6,814 bases of DNA from an uncultured Oscillibacter sp. GTDB lineage: Bacteria; Bacillota; Clostridia; Oscillospirales; Oscillospiraceae. A program made the translations under genes and the position numbers. The stretch covers positions 1 to 6,814 of the forward strand of contig CAOJHG010000119.1 of the NCBI GenBank assembly GCA_948435975.1, in the 5' to 3' direction. The notes under the pieces are model-generated. The model was given only the letters and a program-made list of their open reading frames with translations. It searched no databases and was not told where the DNA came from. Shown in pieces: positions 1 to 5,641 of the stretch. The number at the start of each line of letters is the position of its first letter. Within the stretch, counting starts at the first letter, position 1.

Positions 1-485
1 AAGCAAAGCCGCCCCTGATAGACCTCTCCCCGCACATGGCGGCAGCCCCCATTCTCCGCCCCGCAGATTGAGCACACACTCCGCCCCATGCTGCATCCCA
101 CGCTGACCTCCTTCTTAATACCGCCCTCAATCTCAGCAATCAGGTCCGCGTTCTTCTCCGTCCGCAGCAAATAGGCCCACCCCTTGAGCCAGCAGTATCC
201 ATCTCCGGCAGCAGTCGTCACAGCATCCTCCCGCACCACCTCCGTCCGGTAGATCCTGGCCGTCTGTCCATGAGCGGACCACTGATGATCGAATATCCCG
301 CTCTTACCCAGAAACAGCCGCCCCAGCGCTTCCAAGCTCTCTTCATGGAACCGCTCATAATCCCGGTCGATTTCGTTGTCACACAGCCGCACAGTAAAGG
401 CATATACTTGGTCCTCTGTCAGCTCCGCCTTAGCCAATTGGTTAATCAACGCCATATCCGCCCCAAAATCCTGCATATGATTCAT
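1..485 (-). CDS. Phage prohead (head maturation) protease, partial at the left edge
   Basis: This frame opens directly after the portal stop (TGA then ATG) and stays open for 161 codons to the window edge, so the C-terminus is missing. GGAGGGG lies 6 bases before the first ATG, which favours it over a second ATG at codon 4. The protein resembles HK97-type prohead proteases of Bacillota phages, which cleave scaffold and capsid termini during head maturation. Visible features are DNEIDRDYERF near residue 36, GIFDH with a candidate catalytic His67, and KKEVSVGC with a candidate catalytic Ser128. A Cys-rich segment follows: Cys138-x2-Cys141, then Cys148-x-His150, which could bind zinc. Its place right after the portal gene is the usual order in head modules. 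The family call is by recognition; the catalytic residues are inferred by position. Confidence 0.8.
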   Translation of the reverse strand, partial: MNHMQDFGADMALINQLAKAELTEDQVYAFTVRLCDNEIDRDYERFHEESLEALGRLFLGKSGIFDHQWSAHGQTARIYRTEVVREDAVTTAAGDGYCWLKGWAYLLRTEKNADLIAEIEGGIKKEVSVGCSMGRSVCSICGAENGGCRHVRGEVYQGRLC

Positions 486-1637
486 TCAACGCCCCTCCAA
501 TCTGTCATTCTCCAGCCGCAGCTTCCGGGCCTGTTCCCTATACAATTCCGCCTTAGCCTCTTCCACCTCATCCTGCAAGTTGATATCGTCCCATATGATT
601 TCAAACCCGCAGGCGAACCCGTGCATCCGCAGCCACAGCCGGCAGACCCGTTCCACCACCGGCGTCAAGGTCCGCCGAATCGCTGTGATTTCGGTCGTCA
701 GCATATCGGCCTGCTGTGCGCTCATCCGTTCAGTTGAATTCCAGCTCAGCCCCAGCATAAACGGCGGGATACCTGTTTTGGCTACAATCTGTTCCAAAAT
801 CTGCCGCACCGGGACTTCACTCTCCAAAACCGGCGCATCCCCGCCAATTACTTTAATGTCCACATCACCCACCGCGACAAAATCCCGCACGCTCCCGCCC
901 CGAGACTCCCGCATGGCCCTGGCCCACTCTCCCGCCAGCATATTCCCCCGTTCCGCGGCCCCAGCGCCATCCCCATTCCGGCAGGTCACAGCGAACCGCA
1001 CATTTCCGCACCGCTCCCAGTTCACGCCAATGGTATGGTAAATCTTCATCAAAATCTCCGCCAAAAAGGGCAGCGACCGCAGCAGGGAAACCCCATATGG
1101 ATTCTCCGCCTCCGGATTCAGCGGCGTAAACAGCAGCAGATCCTGATAAGGCAGCTCTGCCATCCGCCCGCTCTCATCCGGCCCCCAGATCATAAACTCC
1201 AAGGGGGACTCTCCCTCGTGAATCTCGATATCCTCCACCCGGCCGCACAGCAGCGCCGCGATTTCCCGATTTCCCGCGGCGGGCAGGATCTCCCCCACAG
1301 CCCGTCCATAGGTCAGCAGGGAATCTAAATAACAATCCAAAAACGAATTGACGCCAAACTGTCCCCGGCCAGCCGGCACAGTCCGCAGGAAAGCGGAAAG
1401 TCCCGCCTCTGCATCCAGGTCCGTACAAACCGCCGTCACGCCCCCCGTCATACGGATCAGCTTGTAAACCGCCGCGTCCACCACCGGAACAGCCTCCCGC
1501 ACAGCCCGGTAAAGCCTCGCCTCGCCGCTTCGAAGCGGAACGTAATCCCGTAGCGCCCCAAAGGGATGCCGTTCCCCATTCCGCAGTTGGACCTCCGCCG
1601 CACGCGGGACCGTTCCCCGTTTCTTCCACAGCCGCAT
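486..1637 (-). CDS. Phage portal protein
   Basis: This 383-residue protein is recognised as a tailed-phage portal, the dodecameric ring at one capsid vertex through which terminase pumps DNA and to which the tail attaches. Support comes from the overall pattern. An N-terminal helical part is followed by a Leu/Tyr-rich segment (SFLDCYLDSLLTYGRA, about 98-113) and the block NPYGVSLLRSLPFLAEILM (179-197). A segment IPPFMLGL (290-297) precedes a long helical part to about 340, as in HK97-like and related portals. The C-terminus is charged and probably helical (355-383). It is at the short end for the family but appears intact. AAAGGGAG lies 11 bases before the ATG. It starts 31 bases after the terL stop and its stop abuts the protease ATG, so it sits in one operon with both. 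Confidence 0.85.
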   Translation of the reverse strand: MRLWKKRGTVPRAAEVQLRNGERHPFGALRDYVPLRSGEARLYRAVREAVPVVDAAVYKLIRMTGGVTAVCTDLDAEAGLSAFLRTVPAGRGQFGVNSFLDCYLDSLLTYGRAVGEILPAAGNREIAALLCGRVEDIEIHEGESPLEFMIWGPDESGRMAELPYQDLLLFTPLNPEAENPYGVSLLRSLPFLAEILMKIYHTIGVNWERCGNVRFAVTCRNGDGAGAAERGNMLAGEWARAMRESRGGSVRDFVAVGDVDIKVIGGDAPVLESEVPVRQILEQIVAKTGIPPFMLGLSWNSTERMSAQQADMLTTEITAIRRTLTPVVERVCRLWLRMHGFACGFEIIWDDINLQDEVEEAKAELYREQARKLRLENDRLEGR

Positions 1638-1668
1638 AAACCGCTCAACTCCCTTTCAAAATTCAAGC

Positions 1669-2949
1669 CTACCACGTCCCCCGCTCCACAGACACAACGG
1701 CAAACGCTTCCGCCCCGCTCAAAACATCCATAGCAAAATACCGCAGCTCATCCATAGAATGGTCGTCCCGTTTCCGAGGCGCGTCCCGTTCTCCCCGCTC
1801 GTCCCAGCAGTAAAGGTCCATCTCCCGTAAACAGTCCCGGCAGCTCTTGCAAATCACCAAGCGTTTCCGCCGCAGCAGGTCCGCCGTCACCCGAATCCCG
1901 TCCGCCACGTCGTTGTCAGCCTTGACAACCGCGAATCCCCGTCTCTGCAAAACCTGAATAAAGCTGGCCGCCGACGGGTCCACGATCACTCTCTGAAGCC
2001 TCCGTCCCGCCGCCAGTCTGTCCAAATCGTCCGCATACTCTTCATCAGTCCTCTGCCGCCCCATTTTCTTAGAGTCATAGTAAAACTCCTCCACGCGGTA
2101 CCAAACGCCGTCCCGCAGTCCCCACAGCCCGAAGGAGGCCGGATTCACAGTCCCATAATCCACAGAAACCCTCCACTCCTGAAACGCTCCTTCCGGGACC
2201 TCCACCGCATCCCGTTCCGTATCAAAGAAGTCGTAAACCCTCCCCTGTGCCGCGGTCCACTCTCCCAGCACAAACCGTTGGTAAAACACGCCGGAGCAGC
2301 TCCTCCGGTACCGCTCCCGAATCTGTTCCGGCAAAGCGGGATTATCCTCCATGGTAAAATGCAGGTGCAGCGCCCTCCGCTCTTTGGCCTTGAGAATCCA
2401 TTCCTGATAAAGCCAATGCTGAGGGCCTTCCGGATTGCAGTTGACCCAAATCCGGCTTCCATTCACGCTGCACCGCGCCGCTGCCTGTTCCACAAAGGAC
2501 CTGGGCATCAGCGCGGCCTCATCCAGCAGCACGCCCGCCAGGGTACTCCCCTGAATCAATGCCGCACTGGACTCATCTCGGCCCCCAAACAGCAAAAACC
2601 GGTTTTCCCTTCCTCCGAACCGTACAATCAGCAGATTTTCTCCCCGTTTTTCCCGAACGTCCATCCCCAGCCGCCGCAGGTAGGGCACAAGCTCCGCCAG
2701 CAGGTTCCTCCGCAGAGAAGAAATGGTTTTCCCGCAAAGCCCGAACTGCCGTCCGTCAAACACCGCCTGGGCCCACAAGAAAAAGGACAGCCCCATAGAA
2801 AAGGTCTTCCCGCTTCTGATGGCCCCATCGCACAAAACCGCATCCCACCGGTCTGACCTCCACCAAGTCAAGACCCGCAACTGCTTTGGCGAAAACCTGA
2901 TTTTCTTATTATCCGTCCTCCGCGCCTCCTTCCATCTGTCCAGCGGCAC
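1669..2949 (-). CDS. terL: Phage terminase large subunit (ATPase and nuclease)
   Basis: This is the 426-residue DNA-packaging motor, which translocates phage DNA into the prohead and cuts the concatemer. The ATPase part shows a Walker A segment GAIRSGKT (42-49), a Walker B with catalytic acid VLLDEAAL (140-147), and the coupling motif WVNCNPEG (168-175). The RNase H-like nuclease part shows three acidic clusters: VSVDYG (Asp264), VIVDPS (Asp324) and HSMDEL (Asp400). This layout fits the Terminase_3/PBSX-like TerL group. The start is uncertain. The only standard in-frame start upstream of the conserved KKIRFSPKQ segment is a GTG at 2949, which overlaps terS by 41 bases and has no well-spaced ribosome binding site. 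Translation may be coupled to terS. Confidence 0.93.
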   Translation of the reverse strand: MPLDRWKEARRTDNKKIRFSPKQLRVLTWWRSDRWDAVLCDGAIRSGKTFSMGLSFFLWAQAVFDGRQFGLCGKTISSLRRNLLAELVPYLRRLGMDVREKRGENLLIVRFGGRENRFLLFGGRDESSAALIQGSTLAGVLLDEAALMPRSFVEQAAARCSVNGSRIWVNCNPEGPQHWLYQEWILKAKERRALHLHFTMEDNPALPEQIRERYRRSCSGVFYQRFVLGEWTAAQGRVYDFFDTERDAVEVPEGAFQEWRVSVDYGTVNPASFGLWGLRDGVWYRVEEFYYDSKKMGRQRTDEEYADDLDRLAAGRRLQRVIVDPSAASFIQVLQRRGFAVVKADNDVADGIRVTADLLRRKRLVICKSCRDCLREMDLYCWDERGERDAPRKRDDHSMDELRYFAMDVLSGAEAFAVVSVERGTW

Positions 2950-3373
2950 TCTCCAGCGCCTGGTAGAGCTCCTCGATTCCGCCGCTGTCCCGCTCCTCCA
3001 GCAGATGGCACAGTGTCTCCAGCGCCTTCACCCGGTCCGCCAGCTTGATCTCCACGCCGCCCTTGTCCGTCACGCGAAACTCTGTCACCGCCGACAAATC
3101 CAGCGTCTCCGGGTCCATTTCCCGCGGCCTCAGCGCCAATGCGACCGCGTCGTTCGCCCTCCCGAAAGCAAGCTGTGCCAGTCTCCGTACCGCGTCCTCT
3201 TTCCGCATCTGTCCAGCCGTACCCTGCCGCATTTTCTCCAGCCGTCTTTCTACGCTTCTCCGTCTCAGCAGCGCCCAGCCATCCTGCAAGCCGCACGTCT
3301 CCGCCGCCCGTTCCGGGTCCATGGTCCGCAAAAACACCCCGCAGAATTTTGCAAGAGCCTCCTTCGTTTCCAT
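2909..3373 (-). CDS. terS: Phage terminase small subunit (DNA recognition)
   Basis: This 154-residue protein precedes and overlaps terL, the normal place for the small subunit that recognises phage DNA and loads the motor. The N-terminus (about 3-45) reads as a helix-turn-helix region, with KFCGVFLRTMDPERAAETCG. The central block RRLAQLAFGRANDAVALAL (63-81) resembles the XtmA/Terminase_2 type. The rest has a charged, probably helical C-terminal oligomerisation part (about 110-145). GGAGGG lies 5 bases before the ATG, supporting this start. The gene ends with two stop codons in a row. Small subunits diverge quickly, so the call relies partly on position. This is the first phage gene of the minus-strand unit. 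Confidence 0.78.
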   Translation of the reverse strand: METKEALAKFCGVFLRTMDPERAAETCGLQDGWALLRRRSVERRLEKMRQGTAGQMRKEDAVRRLAQLAFGRANDAVALALRPREMDPETLDLSAVTEFRVTDKGGVEIKLADRVKALETLCHLLEERDSGGIEELYQALESAAGQMEGGAEDG

Positions 3374-3453
3374 CCAGTCCCTCCCCCTTCCACACCACTC
3401 CCGCTCTGTCAGGAAAGTTGTACGCCTTCATGCACCATCTCCCAAAAAAGCGC

Positions 3454-3487
3454 AAAAAAAGAGACAGGCGAAAACCGTCTGCCTCTC
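3454..3487 (-). terminator. Intrinsic terminator of the thiE-thiD unit
   Basis: On the minus strand an 11-position stem (3476-3486 with 3460-3470) has one G-U pair and one mismatch. It closes a 5-base loop and runs straight into seven U residues (3454-3460). A second run of six T lies just beyond. It begins 17 bases after the thiD stop, so it should end thiamine transcription before the phage genes. Confidence 0.88.
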
Positions 3488-3503
3488 AAAGCCAACTCCA
3501 TTT

Positions 3504-4328
3504 TCAATTTCCGCCGCTGCCCGTTGCTTCCTCCAAAAACCGCCCCTGAAGGTCAAACATATGGTTCATCGGTCCCGGTCCATGTCCCAGATCCAGCATT
3601 GCGGACAATGCTCCAAAAATATATTTCTTCGCCCGTTCGATAGAGGTCTCCAGGTCAAACCCCTTCGCCAAGTTGGACGCAATCGCACTGGACAGTGTGC
3701 ATCCAGTCCCATGCGTGTTCGGATTGTCCACCCGCTTCGAGGTAAAGAAGCAAACGGACCCATCACGCCCAATCAAAACATCGTTAGCGTCGTTGACCTT
3801 GTGTCCGCCCTTGCAAAGCACCGCGCAGCCGTAGCGCTCACGAATCTCCTTCCCGGCAAACACCATATCATCGTAGGTCTGGATGCTCCTCCCAGTCAGG
3901 AGCTCCGCTTCCGGGATGTTAGGCGTCAGCACGTCCGCCAGGGGAAGCAGCCGTTTTTTCAAGGTTTCCAGCGCATCCTCAGAGATCAGCCGGTCTCCGG
4001 AGGTTGCCACCATCACCGGGTCCACCACCAGATTCCGCGCCCCATATTCCTCCAGCTTGTCCGCGATGACCTCAATCAGCGGGATACTGGAAACCATCCC
4101 CGTTTTCACCGCATCCGGAAAGATATCGGTAAACACGCAGTCCAGTTGTTCCGCCAAAAACTCCGGCGCGGCCTCCTGGATGCTTTTCACTCCAGTGGTG
4201 TTCTGCGCCACCAAGGCTGTCACTGCTGTCAGCGCAAACACGCCGTTCGCCGTCATGGTCTTGATATCCGCCTGGATTCCCGCGCCGCCGCTGGGGTCCG
4301 TTCCTGCAATTGTCAATGCCGTTCTCAT
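3504..4328 (-). CDS. thiD: Hydroxymethylpyrimidine / phosphomethylpyrimidine kinase
   Basis: ThiD phosphorylates 4-amino-5-hydroxymethyl-2-methylpyrimidine (HMP) to HMP-P and then HMP-PP, the pyrimidine substrate of ThiE, in the cytoplasm. The 274-residue protein is full length for this ribokinase-fold family. Visible motifs are the N-terminal ALTIAGTDPSGGAGIQADIK (4-23), VVDPVMVATSG (101-111), LTPNIPEAELL (134-144), and the anion-hole and catalytic segment NTHGTGC (204-210) with Cys210. An ATG 30 bases further upstream (4358) is open in frame. The chosen ATG at 4328 has GAGGAGG 8 bases away and gives the usual MRTALTIAG start, while the upstream ATG has only a poor site. It follows thiE by 45 bases in the same unit and so is under the same TPP riboswitch. 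A terminator lies just after it. Confidence 0.96.
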   Translation of the reverse strand: MRTALTIAGTDPSGGAGIQADIKTMTANGVFALTAVTALVAQNTTGVKSIQEAAPEFLAEQLDCVFTDIFPDAVKTGMVSSIPLIEVIADKLEEYGARNLVVDPVMVATSGDRLISEDALETLKKRLLPLADVLTPNIPEAELLTGRSIQTYDDMVFAGKEIRERYGCAVLCKGGHKVNDANDVLIGRDGSVCFFTSKRVDNPNTHGTGCTLSSAIASNLAKGFDLETSIERAKKYIFGALSAMLDLGHGPGPMNHMFDLQGRFLEEATGSGGN

Positions 4329-4336
4329 ATCGAAAT

Positions 4337-4343
4337 CCTCCTC
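4337..4343 (-). promoter_or_regulatory. Ribosome binding site deciding the thiD start
   Basis: GAGGAGG on the minus strand lies 8 bases before the ATG at 4328. This selects that start over the in-frame ATG at 4358. Confidence 0.85.
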
Positions 4344-4373
4344 AATCCTCTGCGCCATTTCCCCAAAAAGCCC

Positions 4374-5009
4374 CTACAGCCGTCCCGCCAGTTCCCTCAG
4401 CTCCACCGCCGCCGCCCGAACATCCGCCTGTCCAAACAGCGCCGACACCACCGCCACGCCGTCGAGTCCGCAGCCCTGAAGCGTCAAAATATTCTCCCTG
4501 CAAATCCCTCCAATTGCCGCCACCGGGATTTCCACCGCCTCCGTAATCGCCCGGAGCGTCTCCCGCGAAACTGGCCTTGCGTTGCTTTTCGTACCAGACA
4601 TGAACGCCGCGCCCACGCCCAAGTAATCCGCCCCAGCCGCCTGAGCCCGCAGGGCCTCCTCCACATTGTGCGCCGACACGCCCAAAATCCTCTCTGGTCC
4701 CAGCAGCTTCCGCGCCCGTCCGGCCTCCAGGTCCGACTGGCCCACATGCACGCCGCAGGCCCCGCACCGCAGAGCAATTTCCACGTTGTCATTGATGATG
4801 CTGACCGCCCCCAGCCTCCGGCAAAGCTCCACAAACCGCTCTGCCTCATCCAGCAGCGCAGCCGGTTCCATTTCCTTTTCCCGAAGCTGCACGATCCCCG
4901 CGCCGCCCAAAACGGCCTCTTCGATCTGCCGGAAAAACGCCTCATCATCCTCAGCCCAAGTCCGGTCCGTCACAGCATACAGCCGCAATTGTTCTCTCTC
5001 GATTCTCAT
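4374..5009 (-). CDS. thiE: Thiamine-phosphate synthase
   Basis: ThiE condenses HMP-PP with thiazole phosphate to give thiamine phosphate and pyrophosphate. The 211-residue TIM-barrel protein is of family length. Visible motifs in order are LYAVTD (10-15), VQLREK (40-45), INDN (72-75), GVHVGQSDL (86-94), GVSAHN (110-115), GADYLGVGAAFMSGTK (126-141), IPVAAIGGI (161-169) and VAVVSALF (185-192). The usual PTxTK substrate-binding loop reads MSGTK here, a mild deviation. The ATG at 5009 has GAGGGG 7 bases away. An in-frame ATG at 5051 is rejected because it lies within the attenuator loop. First gene of the minus-strand unit, with thiD 45 bases downstream. Regulated by the TPP riboswitch and terminator in its leader. 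Confidence 0.96.
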   Translation of the reverse strand: MRIEREQLRLYAVTDRTWAEDDEAFFRQIEEAVLGGAGIVQLREKEMEPAALLDEAERFVELCRRLGAVSIINDNVEIALRCGACGVHVGQSDLEAGRARKLLGPERILGVSAHNVEEALRAQAAGADYLGVGAAFMSGTKSNARPVSRETLRAITEAVEIPVAAIGGICRENILTLQGCGLDGVAVVSALFGQADVRAAAVELRELAGRL

Positions 5010-5025
5010 AAACCCGCCCCTCAAC

Positions 5026-5068
5026 AAAAAATCCCGCAGACAGTCCCTCATCCCTGGACCGCCTGCGG
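5026..5068 (-). terminator. Attenuator terminator between TPP riboswitch and thiE
   Basis: A 13-pair stem (5056-5068 with 5034-5046, two pairs being G-U) closes a 9-base loop and is followed by A and six T residues (5026-5031). It lies 12 bases past the aptamer and ends only 3 bases before the thiE ribosome binding site at 5017-5022. This is the normal place for a riboswitch expression platform. With TPP bound, termination before thiE is the expected outcome. Confidence 0.9.
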
Positions 5069-5080
5069 CAAAGACACCTA

Positions 5081-5171
5081 TCTCCCTTCGTTGGCATGAT
5101 CCAAATCAGGTCCTGGGTCGAGGTCTTGCGGCCTCCTCTCAGCCCGCGCACCAGCGGACTCCCCTATTGTG
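5081..5171 (-). promoter_or_regulatory. TPP riboswitch (THI element) of thiE-thiD
   Basis: The minus strand carries the TPP aptamer core in order. AGGGGAG is followed by a seven-pair P2 arm (GTCCGC with GCGGGC, plus a flanking pair), then GCTGAGAGG, a P3 arm (GAGG with CCTC), and CGACC. The 3' half is ACCTGATTTGG, then ATCATGCCAACG, then AAGGGA. These blocks match the pyrimidine-sensing and pyrophosphate-sensing sides of the known aptamer. The closing P1 helix looks short. It lies between the promoter at 5178-5206 and the attenuator at 5026-5068. Confidence 0.95.
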
Positions 5172-5177
5172 GTTCTC

Positions 5178-5206
5178 ATCATACGCCAATTCGTTTCTGA
5201 ATGCAA
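5178..5206 (-). promoter_or_regulatory. Predicted sigma-A promoter for thiE-thiD
   Basis: The minus strand has TTGCAT (5201-5206) as a -35, 17 bases of spacer, and TATGAT (5178-5183) as a -10 differing from consensus at one base. The predicted start near 5171 falls right at the aptamer's 5' edge. The -35 is weak (TTG only). Confidence 0.7.
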
Positions 5207-5211
5207 GCCCC

Positions 5212-5239
5212 TTGACAAACTTTTTCCAGTCTGTATAAT
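5212..5239 (+). promoter_or_regulatory. Strong sigma-A promoter for thiW-thiM
   Basis: A perfect TTGACA (5212-5217) and a perfect TATAAT (5234-5239) are separated by 16 bases. Transcription should start near 5246, just before the aptamer. The -35 sits 5 bases from the -35 of the divergent thiE promoter. Confidence 0.9.
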
Positions 5240-5249
5240 AAAGGGTGAA

Positions 5250-5330
5250 AAACAGGGGAGCCGAAAGGCTGAGAGGAAGCGGAGACTTCGACCCTTTAAC
5301 CTGATGTGGGTAATGCCACCGTAGGGAGCC
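5250..5330 (+). promoter_or_regulatory. TPP riboswitch (THI element) of thiW-thiM
   Basis: The plus strand shows the aptamer blocks in order. AGGGGAGCC is followed by a GAAA loop and GGCTGAGAGG (P2). A P3 arm pairs GAAG with CTTC, followed by CGACCC. The 3' half is ACCTGATGTGG, then GTAATGCCACCG, then TAGGGAG. GTGG pairs with CCAC in the P4 position. P1 is not clear by eye. It starts within a few bases of the predicted transcription start and is followed by a terminator at 5346-5383. Confidence 0.95.
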
Positions 5331-5345
5331 ATAGGAGAAGGATTG

Positions 5346-5383
5346 GCGGCGGCATGAGGAGAGGTGTCCGCCGCTTTGTTTTT
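5346..5383 (+). terminator. Attenuator terminator of the thiW leader
   Basis: GCGGCGG (5346-5352) pairs with CCGCCGC (5368-5374) around a 15-base loop. TTTGTTTTT (5375-5383) follows. It lies 16 bases past the TPP aptamer, so it is the likely transcription switch, terminating when TPP is bound. Confidence 0.85.
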
Positions 5384-5488
5384 CGCCACTTCTTTGATGA
5401 GAAAGGAGGCAGGAAGAAACGGGGCGTCCCGGGACAGCCGGGAGCGGATGGAGGGGGAGCGCCCTGCGTCCGGGCCAAAAAACAGCGA

Positions 5489-5592
5489 TGGGAAGCCGTG
5501 TTCCGGCGTGAGAGGAGGCCAGCAAGCCTCGACCGGTCCCCCGGGCGGACTGCAAATGTTCCGCCAACATCTTGCCATGCAGGGGGAGAACG
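5489..5592 (+). promoter_or_regulatory. Third TPP-aptamer-like segment, degenerate or variant
   Basis: TGGGAAGCC is followed by a small hairpin (GCCG 5495-5498 with CGGC 5504-5507), then GTGAGAGG, a P3-like arm (GAGGC with GCCTC) and TCGACC. This repeats the order of the 5' half of the two real TPP aptamers. Positions 5510-5534 match the P3 part of the minus-strand aptamer (5116-5140) almost base for base. The 3' half is not conserved: the ACCTGAT and ATGCCA blocks are missing. Only GGAC, GCCAAC and AGGGGGAG recall it. It may be a relic or a different aptamer. Confidence 0.4.
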
Positions 5593-5616
5593 CTGTAACA
5601 GCCGTTTTCACCCTGC
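5579..5616 (+). other. Long hairpin just upstream of the thiW ribosome binding site
   Basis: GCAGGG (5579-5584) pairs with CCCTGC (5611-5616). After one G-A mismatch the stem continues through GAGAACG with CGTTTTC. It then crosses a single bulged C and closes with CTG, TAA loop, CAG, giving about 16 pairs in all. No T run follows, so it is not a standard terminator. It ends 14 bases before AAGGAG. Confidence 0.65.
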
Positions 5617-5641
5617 CGCGCATTCAAACAAAGGAGCGAAA

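Larger units (their letters stand above)
5384..5641 (+). other. Long structured thiW leader, function unknown
   Basis: About 260 bases separate the riboswitch terminator from thiW, far more than a riboswitch-controlled gene needs. The stretch holds several perfect short hairpins. TCCCGG pairs with CCGGGA (5427-5443), GAGGC with GCCTC (5515-5530), and GGCGGA with TCCGCC (5544-5565). A long hairpin lies at 5579-5616. AAGGAG for thiW begins at 5631. No convincing gene was recognised on either strand. A 93-codon plus-strand frame (5364-5645) overlaps the thiW start by ATGA but resembles no family I know. Confidence 0.6.

Noticed and set aside
270..2856. Several plus-strand frames of 79-192 codons over the phage module
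   Set aside because: All lie antisense to protease, portal or terL, which have clear family motifs. None shows a family resemblance of its own.
3374..3453. A promoter or attachment site between the thiD terminator and terS
   Set aside because: No convincing -35/-10 pair or direct repeat could be read there. An att site cannot be judged without the other prophage end.
4329..4358. Upstream ATG at 4358 for thiD
   Set aside because: It has a poor ribosome binding site, while ATG 4328 has GAGGAGG at 8 bases and matches the family start.
5010..5051. Upstream ATG at 5051 for thiE
   Set aside because: It lies in the loop of the attenuator terminator, and the extra 14 residues are not part of the ThiE fold.
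3045..5099. A 684-codon open frame on the plus strand
   Set aside because: It runs antisense through three recognised genes (terS, thiD, thiE) and the thiE leader. Its product is rich in His, Arg, Pro and Ser with no known motif. It is a by-product of GC-rich codon third positions on the other strand.
5489..5616. Cobalamin, FMN, SAM, THF, guanidine or T-box element in the thiW leader
   Set aside because: I looked for their signature blocks and found none in order. Only TPP-like blocks recur.
5306..5641. In-frame upstream extension of thiW
   Set aside because: It would start within the TPP aptamer and pass through its terminator. The ATG at 5642 has its own ribosome binding site and gives the normal ThiW N-terminus.
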